NCBI GenBank assembly: GCA_945877255.1
Contig: CAMCRE010000006.1
Location: forward strand, 21,270 to 85,269
DNA: 64,000 nt
Direction of reading: 5' to 3'
Source: an uncultured Erysipelotrichaceae bacterium
GTDB taxonomy: Bacteria > Bacillota_I > Bacilli_A > Erysipelotrichales > Erysipelotrichaceae
The position numbers were made by a program, and so were the translations under genes. Positions 55,274-64,000 of this stretch are shown here, in pieces. The notes beneath the pieces were generated by a model. It searched no databases. It was not told the DNA's origin and saw only the letters and a list, made by a program, of their open reading frames with translations. Position 1 is the stretch's first letter; every line of letters starts with the position of its first letter.

Positions 55274-55284
<11 letters not shown>
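53770..55284 (+). CDS. atpA: F0F1 ATP synthase subunit alpha
   Basis: I choose the TTG at 53770, which follows GGGGGAG at 53757-53763 and yields the standard start (M)[15 protein letters not shown]; the ATG at 53749 lies inside atpH with no ribosome site. The 504 residues hold the P-loop G-D-R-Q-T-G-K-T-T (near 169), Y-D-D-L-S-K-H, and [17 protein letters not shown] containing the arginine finger. Confidence 0.96.
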
Positions 55285-57510
<2,226 letters not shown>

Positions 57511-57511
57511 T

Positions 57512-57901
57512 ATGATTAAAGTCAGAATCATTACGCCACGTGGTATTTATTTGTCGACTACTGCTAAAAAAATTAATTGCGTCAGTTTGGAAGGTGCACT
57601 ATCTATTTTAAAAAATCATATTCCGATTGTGTTAATGTTGAAAACAAGTAAGCTTACATTAGTAAGTGATGAAATCGCAGAATATGCGGTTAGTGGTGGG
57701 ACGTTAACTTTTTGCAATAATGTTGCAACGATTTTAACACCTTCCATTGAAAATAAAGATGAAATTGATTTAGATCGTGCATTAAAAGCTAAAAAAATAG
57801 CTGAAGAAAATTTGAAAAAAGCAAAAGAGAGTTTTGAGTTAAAACAGGCAGAATTAGCACTTGCAAAAGCAATTAATCGTATTAATATTAAACAATATTG
57901 A
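57512..57901 (+). CDS. atpC: F0F1 ATP synthase subunit epsilon
   Basis: The 129-residue protein has the epsilon beta-sandwich (about 1-80, with the A-L-S-I-L-K-N-H-I-P and Y-A-V-S-G-G segments) and a C-terminal two-helix part rich in Lys/Ala/Glu. It regulates rotation. It ends the atp operon. Confidence 0.92.
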   Translation: MIKVRIITPRGIYLSTTAKKINCVSLEGALSILKNHIPIVLMLKTSKLTLVSDEIAEYAVSGGTLTFCNNVATILTPSIENKDEIDLDRALKAKKIAEENLKKAKESFELKQAELALAKAINRINIKQY

Positions 57902-57912
57902 TAATAAAAAAC

Positions 57913-57945
57913 AAGACTTATTTTGAGTGATAAGTCTTTTTTTGT
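57913..57945 (+). terminator. terminator of the atp operon
   Basis: A 9-bp perfect stem (57913-57921 with 57930-57938) is followed by T7. Confidence 0.8.
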
Positions 57946-58053
57946 TTAAAGTGTTGCGGTATTGGCTAATTATTATGAATTATTGTGTAGTTTACTTAAT
58001 ATTTAATAGACACAAAATTATAAAATATCGTGGTAGAAAATAGTACAAATAAT

Positions 58054-58062
58054 TGTTATAAT
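58054..58062 (+). promoter_or_regulatory. extended -10 promoter of the dacA-like gene
   Basis: TGTTATAAT lies at 58054-58062, with no good -35; AGAGGT precedes the ATG at 58091. Confidence 0.5.
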
Positions 58063-58090
58063 AATGCTAATGATAAAAAGAGGTTAAAAA

Positions 58091-59356
58091 ATGAAAAAAT
58101 TTAGTTTGATTGTGGTTTTATTGTTTGTTTTGTTGCGTGGTATAAATATTAATGCTACTAATTTAAAATATGAAAGTCAATACGTATACATGTATGACTT
58201 AGATACAAAACAAGTATTGATGAATATAAAAGCAAATGAAAAAATATACCCAGCTTCTTTAACTAAAATGATGACATTGTTAGTGGCGATTGAACAAAGT
58301 TCTAATATAAATGAAAAAGTTACAATTACAAGTAAAATGTTGGCGGGATTAAAAGAAGCTAATACAAGCACAGCTGGGTTTCGTGTAGGCGATAAAGTAA
58401 CAATTGAAGATTTACTATATGGTGTGAATTTGCCATCGGGTGCAGATAGTTCAAATGCGTTAGCGATTCATTTAAGTGGTAGTTTAAATAAATTTGTGGC
58501 GTTAATGAATCAAAAAGCAAAAAAAATAGGAATGAATAATACACATTTTGTGAATGTAACTGGATTGCATCACAGCAATCATTATTCAACATTACAAGAT
58601 TTATCAAAATTAGTTTCATATGCGATTAAGAATGAGTTATGGTATAAAGTAACAACAACAAAAAGCTAGAAAACAAAACCTTTAGCAAGTCATCCAGATG
58701 GATTGTTGTTGGAGTCTACATTTTATCGTTATATTAATAATACTGTCAAAAAGTCGCAATATGATGTAACTATACCAGGTTTTTTAGGAGGGAAAAGTGG
58801 GTTTACAGATGAAGCGCGTTATAATTTAGCTTCTTTTGCAAGATATCCAGGAGGAACTTATGTGTTATTAACGGCAAAAGCAGGAAATAGCTACTATCGT
58901 CCGAGTCATGTCTTGGATGCTGAAAAAATATATCGTCATTATTTTCAAAACTTTCATAAAAAATTATTTGTTGGAAAAGAACAAGTTGTAGCAGAGTTAC
59001 CTATAAAGTATAACTATTTTCGCTCTAAAGTAGCACTTGTTACTAAAGAAGATATTTTTCGTATTGTTAATCGCTCAGCATCACAACAATTACGGCTTGA
59101 AATACCTGAAAAGTTAGAAGCACCTATTTCAAGTTCAAAAGCTATCGGTAAATTAAGTGTTGTTGAGAATAATGAAGTCATTCATCAAGTTGCAATTTAT
59201 CCATCAACTAGTGTTTCAAAACATCATACGTTATTCCTATTCGCAAAAATATTTAGTTGGATAAAACATAATTGGATGATATTGTTATGTATCGTTATTG
59301 TGATTAAATTACTAACTTTTAGAAGAAAAAAAATAAAAATTAAAAAACGTTTATAG
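58091..59356 (+). pseudogene. D-alanyl-D-alanine carboxypeptidase (PBP5/DacA type) interrupted by an in-frame TAG
   Basis: Two open stretches (58091-58669 and from 58670 on, first internal ATG-like start at 58703) are in the same frame and separated only by TAG at 58667-58669. Joined, they give about 421 codons with the S11 order: signal peptide, S-L-T-K (P-A-S-L-T-K-M), S-S-N in L-P-S-G-A-D-S-S-N, K-S-G in G-G-K-S-G-F-T-D-E-A, a PBP5 C-terminal domain and a C-terminal transmembrane anchor with a basic tail. The stop lies between S-S-N and K-S-G, so the first product alone cannot be active. TAG is one base from CAG (Gln). The rest of the frame is intact, so the mutation is recent, an assembly error, or read through. 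Confidence 0.85.
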
Positions 59357-59469
59357 ATTAACTTATGGAAAAAATAGCGTTTTAAAAAGTGTAGCATCAT
59401 TAATTGCTGTATTAAAAAAGATAGAGGGTGGAATGGGTATACTAAAATGGACAGAAAATTTAAGGAGTG

Positions 59470-59478
59470 TGGTAAAAT
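59470..59478 (+). promoter_or_regulatory. extended -10 promoter of the IS genes
   Basis: TGGTAAAAT lies at 59470-59478, and AGGAGG precedes the orfA ATG at 59511. Confidence 0.45.
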
Positions 59479-59510
59479 AAGATAAAAGAATTAGTAGGAG
59501 GAAAAACAAC

Positions 59511-59795
59511 ATGACAAGAAGACCAAGAAGAACGTTTACAACAGATTTTAAACACCAAATAGTGCTATTATACAAACAAGGAAAACCAGCAAAAGATATT
59601 ATTAGAGAATATGACTTAACAGAATCAACGTTTCACAAATGGGTAAGTTATTATAATCAATCAAAATCTTTTAGTGAAAAGGATAACCGTACACCAGAAC
59701 AATTAGAGTTGATACGTTTAAAAAAAGAAAATGAACAATTAAAAATGGAGAACGACATTTTAAAGCAAGCAGCGCTGATAATGGGACGAAAGTAG
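59511..59795 (+). CDS. IS3-family transposase OrfA
   Basis: The 94-residue protein has the OrfA helix-turn-helix (F-T-T-D-F-K-H-Q-I-V ... D-L-T-E-S-T-F-H-K-W-V) and a C-terminal leucine-zipper-like stretch (L-I-R-L-K-K-E-N-E-Q-L-K-M-E-N-D-I-L-K-Q-A). It binds the IS ends and regulates transposition. The -1 frame opens before its stop, with a slippery heptamer and hairpin for making the OrfAB fusion. Confidence 0.9.
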   Translation: MTRRPRRTFTTDFKHQIVLLYKQGKPAKDIIREYDLTESTFHKWVSYYNQSKSFSEKDNRTPEQLELIRLKKENEQLKMENDILKQAALIMGRK

Positions 59796-59806
59796 CTATT
59801 ATCAGC
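59759..59806 (+). promoter_or_regulatory. programmed -1 frameshift signal of the IS element
   Basis: T-TTA-AAG at 59759-59765 fits X-XXY-YYZ in the orfA frame. After an 8-base spacer comes a perfect 9-bp stem (59774-59782 with 59798-59806). A -1 shift here leads into the open orfB frame (upstream reading ... V-A-I-I-S-H-N-K-N-K-Y-S-V-S-K-M-C), as expected for OrfAB in the IS3 family. Confidence 0.75.
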
Positions 59807-59836
59807 CACAACAAAAATAAATATTCTGTCAGTAAA

Positions 59837-60640
59837 ATGTGTAAATGTTTAAAGATAAGCCGACAAACATACTATACATTTTTAAAAACAAATCAAAAAA
59901 ATAAAGTGACTGTAGAATTAGAATCAGCAGTAATCAGAATCTTTTATGATAACAAAAAAGCTTATGGAACAAGAAGAATAAGAAGAGCTCTAAAAAACGA
60001 AAGATCACAAGTTTCAAGAAAGACGATTAGTAAAATCATGAAAAAACATCACTTAATTTCTAGCTATCAAACAAAAAAATATAAGGTCATAAACAAATCA
60101 ATCAATAATAAAGCAGAAAGTAATTTAATTAATCAGAAATTTAATCATCATTATTTATGCCAGGTATTAGTAAGTGATTTAACATATGTAAGCGTAAATA
60201 ACACTTGGAATTATGTATGTGTAATATGTGATTTATATAATCGTGAAATTGTAGGTTATGCTTGTGGAAGGAATAAAACAGCAGACTTAGTTAAGGAAGC
60301 TTTAAGGTCAATGAAAGTAGATTTTAAAAAGATAAATATATTTCATACAGATAGAGGTAAAGAATTTGATAATCAATTAATTTCAGAAGTATTAAACACG
60401 CATAACATCAAACATTCGTTAAGTAAAAAAGGTTGTCCCTATGATAATGCAGTATCGGAAGCAACATTTAAAACAATAAAAACTGAGTTTATTTATGCAA
60501 ATCACTTTGAGACTTTACCACAATTAAAACAAGAGTTAGCAGCTTATGTGTTTTGGTACAATAACATCAGATTACACTCAACACTTGGGTATATCACTCC
60601 CGTGGAATACAAACAACGCAAACAAAAAATTACTCCTTAA
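59837..60640 (+). CDS. IS3-family transposase OrfB (DDE integrase)
   Basis: From the first ATG this is 267 residues, but the frame is open back to the frameshift signal, so the natural product is an OrfAB fusion. Motifs: HTH_21 part (K-A-Y-G-T-R-R-I-R-R-A-L), then the DDE residues in V-S-D-L-T-Y-V, H-T-D-R-G-K-E-F-D and S-E-A-T-F-K-T-I-K. The C-terminal Y-N-N-I-R-L-H-S-T-L-G-Y-I-T-P motif is present. All catalytic residues are intact. Confidence 0.92.
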   Translation: MCKCLKISRQTYYTFLKTNQKNKVTVELESAVIRIFYDNKKAYGTRRIRRALKNERSQVSRKTISKIMKKHHLISSYQTKKYKVINKSINNKAESNLINQKFNHHYLCQVLVSDLTYVSVNNTWNYVCVICDLYNREIVGYACGRNKTADLVKEALRSMKVDFKKINIFHTDRGKEFDNQLISEVLNTHNIKHSLSKKGCPYDNAVSEATFKTIKTEFIYANHFETLPQLKQELAAYVFWYNNIRLHSTLGYITPVEYKQRKQKITP

Positions 60641-60663
60641 AAAAGTTGTAAGCATTTTGGTTG

Positions 60664-60730
60664 CCTTCCAGGTCTATAAAGGTAAAAGGATTGAAGTACA
60701 CTTCAAAAACGGACAAGTCATATCCTTGTG
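60664..60730 (+). pseudogene. possible C-terminal remnant of a serine recombinase
   Basis: One frame ends F-Q-V-Y-K-G-K-R-I-E-V-H-F-K-N-G-Q-V-I-S-L-stop, which resembles the last strand pair of large serine recombinases. There is no start or body. It lies between the orfB stop and the proposed right end of the IS, which makes either the remnant or the IS border doubtful. Low confidence. Confidence 0.3.
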
Positions 60731-60735
60731 ATATG
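60715..60735. repeat. 21-bp repeat, copy 1 (hairpin-forming)
   Basis: Identical to 61332-61352. The core is CATATC-CTTGT-GATATG, a 6-bp inverted repeat with a 5-base loop. Confidence 0.85.
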
Positions 60736-60783
60736 AGGAGTTTTCCCCACATTTACTTGACAGTAACCTTGATAGGTTTTAGT

Positions 60784-60827
60784 GCATAATTATGCTTTAA
60801 TTATGTTGTATTTTGTAGTATAATACT
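60784..60827 (+). promoter_or_regulatory. toxin-antitoxin promoter with two palindromic operator candidates
   Basis: GCATAATTATGC (60784-60795) is a perfect palindrome, and AGTATAATACT (60817-60827) is a perfect 11-base dyad that contains the -10 TATAAT (60819-60824). TTTAAT at 60796-60801 is the -35 (17-base spacer). Autorepression by the antitoxin or the complex is the usual mode for such pairs. Confidence 0.55.
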
Positions 60828-60847
60828 TAAAAGTAAGGAGGGATAGT

Positions 60848-61111
60848 ATGCCACAAATAGTTCCAATTAAAGAATTAAGAAATACAACAGAAATATCTGA
60901 ACGTTGTCATGCAAGCAATGAGCCTATATTTGTTACTAAAAATGGATATGGTGATTTAGTTGTTATGAGTATGGCGACATATGAAAGTCTTATACAGAAT
61001 GCAAAAGTAGATGCTGCAATAGAAATGGCTGAATTAGAATTAAAAGCGGGTGGCGAGCTGCAAGAAGCCAAGTCAGTGTTAAAACAATTAAGGGCTAAGC
61101 ATTTTGGATAA
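60848..61111 (+). CDS. Phd/YefM-type antitoxin
   Basis: The 87-residue protein has the Phd/YefM N-terminal fold (I-V-P-I-K-E-L-R-N-T ... E-P-I-F-V-T-K-N-G-Y-G-D-L-V-V-M-S-M-A-T-Y-E) for DNA binding and dimerisation, and a helical C-terminus that would wrap the toxin. GGAGGG precedes the ATG. It overlaps the toxin gene by 8 bases. Confidence 0.9.
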   Translation: MPQIVPIKELRNTTEISERCHASNEPIFVTKNGYGDLVVMSMATYESLIQNAKVDAAIEMAELELKAGGELQEAKSVLKQLRAKHFG

Positions 61112-61427
61112 ATATAAGGTTTTATTAACCAATAAAGCTATCTATGATATTGATAATATTTATGATTACATCACCAATGATTTATCAGTGTCGTCTCCAG
61201 CAATTGGTATTGTGAATAATATTGAAGAGGCAATATTAAGTTTGGAGTATTTGCCAACAAGAGGTTCGATTAGAAAAGTTGGAAATTTTACTGGTAAGAA
61301 TTATCGTCAGTTGTTTGTAGGTAGTTATCAAAAGTCATATCCTTGTGATATGGCTTTTATTATTCGCACAATTCCTAGTCAATGTGTTATACTATTATCA
61401 AAGAGAATGACGTATAAGTTGTATTGA
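61104..61427 (+). CDS. RelE/ParE-superfamily toxin, with an unusual internal insertion
   Basis: The 107-residue product starts at a TTG inside the antitoxin gene; no better start is available. The ParE/RelE pattern is visible: Y-K-V-L-L-T-N-K-A-I-Y-D-I-D-N-I-Y-D-Y-I, a P-x-R-G-S-I-R-K segment and Y-R-Q-L-F-V-G-S-Y. After that the usual strand is broken by a K-S-Y-P-C-D-M-A-F stretch encoded by the 21-bp repeat. A working end (R-T-I-P-S-Q-C-V-I-L-L-S-K-R-M) follows in frame. The toxin may be weakened or inactive. Members act on mRNA (RelE) or gyrase (ParE); I cannot tell which. Confidence 0.8.
   Translation: MDKYKVLLTNKAIYDIDNIYDYITNDLSVSSPAIGIVNNIEEAILSLEYLPTRGSIRKVGNFTGKNYRQLFVGSYQKSYPCDMAFIIRTIPSQCVILLSKRMTYKLY
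61332..61352. repeat. 21-bp repeat, copy 2, inside the toxin gene
   Basis: Identical to 60715-60735. Here the flanks extend the inverted repeat to 12 bp per arm (61331-61342 region with 61348-61359, one G-T pair), so it forms a strong hairpin within the coding sequence. Confidence 0.85.
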
Positions 61428-61451
61428 AATTTCGTGATAGGAGGAAAAAAT

Positions 61452-63494
61452 ATGGCAAAAGTTCAATCTGTAGAACCTAATATAGCAGACCTTGTAAATG
61501 GTTGGCTTAAACGTTATGACTTAGATTATAAATTGGAACAAGAAAACCTGAATGCAGAAATTGATAAGGCATTAGACGAGTATAAATCAAAAAGTGGTGG
61601 AAGCGGTGGGAATAGACCAGATGCCAAGCTTTTATTGCAAGATGAAGCTTTAAACTATTACCCAATACTTATAGAGTATAAAGGCTATAAAGATAAATTA
61701 GTTAAATTAGATAGTGATAATCGCGTCGATAATAAAAATGGTAAAAATGAGCCAAATTACAAAAATATTAATAGCTATGCTGTAAATGGCGCAGTGCATT
61801 ATGCCAATGCCATACTTCATTATACAAGCTATACAGATGTCATAGCTATTGGTGTGACGGGATATAAAAAAGATAATGATAAACTAGAATATTCAATTGG
61901 CGTGTATTATGTATCTAAAAATAATTTAGGTATTGGACAGGAAGTTGGAAAATATAGCGACTTATCTTTTTTGAAAAAAGAAAACTTTAATGATTTTATC
62001 AAAAAAGTAAACGAACTTTCTTTGTCTAGTGAAGAGCTTGAAGCACTTAAGGATAAAAGAGAACAAGAAATCAATGCAAGCCTTGTAAATCTAAATAATG
62101 ATATTTATACAAATGAAAAAGGTCTTAGTGAAAATGATCGTGTTTATCTTGTATCTTCTGCTATTATGGCAACCCTTGGCATACCAGGAGAAGTAAGTCC
62201 TCTTGAAAAAGCTGATTTAAAATCATCTATAGAGATTGGAAATACAGATGGAGAAATTATAGTAAGAAAGATAGAAGCATTTTTACAAAAGAAAAATCTA
62301 CCAAAAACAAAACAAGACTTAATAGTAAGGACACTTAAAAACACTCTGCTTTCAGAGAATATTAACAAGCCAGTAAATGGAGAAAGTCAACTAAAAAGGA
62401 TATTTTCTAAAATAGTAGATGATTTAGGTATTTACTATAAAATAGGTTTAACCACAGACTTTACAGGTAAGTTATTTAATGAAATGTATTCTTGGTTAGG
62501 TTTTACGCAAGATAAGCTAAATGATGTTGTATTAACACCGTCTTATGTTGCAACGCTTTTAGTGAAACTTGCAAGAGTAGATAAGGATAGTTATGTTTGG
62601 GACTTTGCAACAGGTAGTGCAGGACTACTTGTAGCTGCAATGAACGAGATGATAATTGATGCTAAGGATAAAATAAAATCACCAGATGAATTAGAGCAAA
62701 AAAATTTAAAAATAAAGGCTGAACAACTCTTAGGACTTGAAGTATTATCTAATATCTATATGCTTGCCATATTAAATATGATACTTATGGGTGACGGCAG
62801 TTCAAACATCTTAAATAAAGATTCATTAAATGATTTTGATGGGAAATATGGCTTTGGAAAAACGGGAGAAAAATTCCCTGCGACCGCATTTATATTAAAC
62901 CCTCCCTATTCAGCTGAGGGAAATGGAATGATATTCGTAGAAAAAGCACTATCCATGATGAATAAAGGTTATGCGGCTATTATTATTCAAAACTCAGCAG
63001 GTAGTGGAAAAGCAAAAGAAATCAATAAAAGAATATTAGAAAAAAATACCCTTCTTGCAAGCATTAAAATGCCGATAGATTTATTTATTGGAAAATCAAG
63101 TGTACAAACAAGTATATATGTATTTAGAGTAGGAGAAGCACATCAAAAAGATGAGGTGGTTAAGTTTATCGACTTTTCTAATGATGGGTACACAAGAACG
63201 AATAGAAAAAAAGCAAGTAATAATCTGAGAGATACAGATAGAGCAAAAGAAAGATATCAGGAAATTGTAGACCTTGTAAGGTTTGGAAAGACGAAACTTA
63301 ATATATTTACCGAAAAAGAATACTATGAGGGACATATTGACCCGCAAAACGGTTCAGACTGGAATCAAACAGCACCGATAGATACAAGACCGACTCTTGA
63401 AGATTTTAAGAAAACTGTAGCTGAATATCTTGCTTGGGAAGTATCTAATCTTCTAAAAAATACAGACAAGGAGACTGAACGCTCAAAAAAATAA
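61452..63494 (+). CDS. BcgI-like restriction nuclease-methyltransferase fusion subunit
   Basis: I choose the ATG at 61452 behind AGGAGG (680 residues). The N-terminus has a PD-(D/E)xK nuclease pattern: P56-D57 in N-R-P-D-A-K-L-L-L and E75-Y-K77 in I-L-I-E-Y-K-G. The middle is a gamma-class N6-adenine methyltransferase with D384-F-A-T-G-S-A-G motif I and N483-P-P-Y motif IV. This single-chain nuclease plus methylase, followed by a separate specificity gene, is the BcgI-type (IIB) layout rather than HsdM of type I. Codon use (many CTT, AGG, GGC codons) differs from the AT-rich neighbours, suggesting transfer. The frame ends ...AAA-AAA-TAA in an A7 run that leads into the next frame. Confidence 0.85.
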   Translation: MAKVQSVEPNIADLVNGWLKRYDLDYKLEQENLNAEIDKALDEYKSKSGGSGGNRPDAKLLLQDEALNYYPILIEYKGYKDKLVKLDSDNRVDNKNGKNEPNYKNINSYAVNGAVHYANAILHYTSYTDVIAIGVTGYKKDNDKLEYSIGVYYVSKNNLGIGQEVGKYSDLSFLKKENFNDFIKKVNELSLSSEELEALKDKREQEINASLVNLNNDIYTNEKGLSENDRVYLVSSAIMATLGIPGEVSPLEKADLKSSIEIGNTDGEIIVRKIEAFLQKKNLPKTKQDLIVRTLKNTLLSENINKPVNGESQLKRIFSKIVDDLGIYYKIGLTTDFTGKLFNEMYSWLGFTQDKLNDVVLTPSYVATLLVKLARVDKDSYVWDFATGSAGLLVAAMNEMIIDAKDKIKSPDELEQKNLKIKAEQLLGLEVLSNIYMLAILNMILMGDGSSNILNKDSLNDFDGKYGFGKTGEKFPATAFILNPPYSAEGNGMIFVEKALSMMNKGYAAIIIQNSAGSGKAKEINKRILEKNTLLASIKMPIDLFIGKSSVQTSIYVFRVGEAHQKDEVVKFIDFSNDGYTRTNRKKASNNLRDTDRAKERYQEIVDLVRFGKTKLNIFTEKEYYEGHIDPQNGSDWNQTAPIDTRPTLEDFKKTVAEYLAWEVSNLLKNTDKETERSKK

Positions 63495-64000
63495 ATGCCT
63501 CACTAAACGAAAAACTCCAAAATGTTGAGTGGGGCGAGTATAGGATTGGAGATTTGTTTGAGGTAACAACTTCTAGAGGATATGATGCTGGAAAATTAAA
63601 ATTTGTTTCAAAAAATGAAAATACATTTGAATTTATTGGCAGAACAAAAGATAATTATGGTGTGCAGGGTTTTGTAGAAAAATTAAATTCAGAGCCTAAC
63701 AGTGCTCAGACTATTTCTGTTAGCCAAGTTGGTGCGGTTCATGCACAAATAAGGAAAAATAAGTGGTACTCAAGTCAGAATGTTTTTATTTTGAGCTCTA
63801 ATTATTACAAACTTATAAATTTATTGGTTGTAACAGCTATAGACAAAATTTTGGTAAGTTATGGAGGATACTCCTCATATCCTACTTTACAAACACTTAA
63901 AGAACATATAATCCAACTTCCAACCAAAAATGGCGAAATAGATTTTGAATTTATGGACGCTTATATAAGCGAACTCGAAGAGGAGCGTATAAGCGAACTC
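63491..64000 (+). CDS. specificity (S) subunit of the restriction-modification system, partial, no normal start codon
   Basis: From 63491 to the window end one frame reads I-N-A-S-L-N-E-K-L-Q-N-V-E-W-G-E-Y-R-I-G-D-L-F-E-V and then a target-recognition-domain-like sequence ending ...F-M-D-A-Y-I-S-E-L-E-E-E-R-I-S-E-L. This is the first TRD of an S/BcgIB-type subunit and the start of its central repeats. Upstream the frame is closed by TGA at 63476-63478, and no ATG, GTG or TTG occurs before position 63551 or so, inside the conserved start of the domain. It is exactly the -1 frame of the preceding gene across an A7 run (63485-63491). Confidence 0.8.
   Translation, partial: MNASLNEKLQNVEWGEYRIGDLFEVTTSRGYDAGKLKFVSKNENTFEFIGRTKDNYGVQGFVEKLNSEPNSAQTISVSQVGAVHAQIRKNKWYSSQNVFILSSNYYKLINLLVVTAIDKILVSYGGYSSYPTLQTLKEHIIQLPTKNGEIDFEFMDAYISELEEERISEL

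Larger units (their letters stand above)
59448..60762 (+). mobile_element. IS3-family (IS150-like) insertion sequence
   Basis: Two overlapping-frame genes with IS3-family products lie between imperfect inverted ends: TGGACAGAAAATTT... at 59448 and, on the other strand, TGTCAAGTAAATGT... reading in from 60762 (about 13 of 20 matched). I find no target duplication beside these ends, so the borders are tentative. The element is intact in its coding parts and may be active. It sits just after the broken dacA-like gene. Confidence 0.7.

Noticed and set aside
59363..59575. 70-codon minus-strand ORF across the left end of the IS
   Set aside because: It runs antisense through the start of orfA with no ribosome site or family motif.
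60546..60731. 61-codon ORF overlapping the end of orfB
   Set aside because: The first half is an out-of-frame reading of the transposase; only its last 20 or so residues look meaningful and are listed as a possible recombinase remnant.

Overview
The window reads as chromosome of a very AT-rich, low-GC Gram-positive bacterium of the Bacillales. Its blocks hprK-lgt-ppaX-trxB, mraZ-rsmH-ftsL-pbp-mraY-murD, trmB-M42 peptidase-ytpP-ytpR-murC-DUF948-ccpA-tyrS/rpsD, cvpA-mutS2-uvrC and upp-atp follow Bacillus/Staphylococcus gene orders. The AT content and small compact genes make Gemella or a close relative my best guess; this is inference, since no rRNA gene is present. Nearly all genes lie on the + strand with short gaps or overlaps. 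Many promoters are of the extended -10 type (TGnTATAAT) with poor -35 boxes, and most operons end in clear hairpin-plus-T terminators.

Layout. 1-1.6 kb: minus-strand Na/Pi cotransporter (cut by the window edge) and a small membrane protein. 1.8-5.3 kb: two PrsA-like exported foldase genes, a VanY-family protein that has lost all its zinc and catalytic residues, and a DUF4256 gene. 5.4-12.8 kb: uvrA, hprK, an lgt-ppaX gene fusion, trxB, a DUF805 gene and a Bax-inhibitor-1 family gene. 12.8-13.8 kb: an alpha/beta hydrolase behind a (TA)n tract. 14-20.1 kb: a shortened division and cell wall (dcw) cluster with an MraZ-type repeat array. 20.2-30.3 kb: pnp, a small membrane gene, then the trmB-to-tyrS block. 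30.3-33.6 kb: rpsD with a structured leader, a cshA-like helicase, and yigZ behind a 24-codon leader ORF. 33.7-43.9 kb: MFS transporter, membrane thioredoxin-like protein, M32 carboxypeptidase, cvpA-mutS2-uvrC, and a sortase-type surface protein overlapping uvrC. 44-48 kb: two signal peptidases, rbgA, rnhB, ruvAB. 48.2-50.5 kb: a zinc-type ABC importer. 50.7-57.9 kb: upp and a complete F-type ATP synthase operon whose c subunit carries the sodium-binding signature.

58-64 kb is accessory: a dacA-type carboxypeptidase gene broken by one in-frame TAG, an IS3-family element with a clear -1 frameshift signal, a Phd/RelE-type toxin-antitoxin pair with palindromic operator candidates, and a BcgI-like nuclease-methyltransferase followed by a specificity subunit that has no normal start codon and sits in the -1 frame after an A7 run.

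The strongest leads are the Na+-type c-ring in a Bacillales-like ATP synthase, the Lgt-PpaX fusion beside hprK, the dead VanY homologue, and the A7 junction between the restriction-modification subunits. I saw no tRNA, rRNA or CRISPR array.
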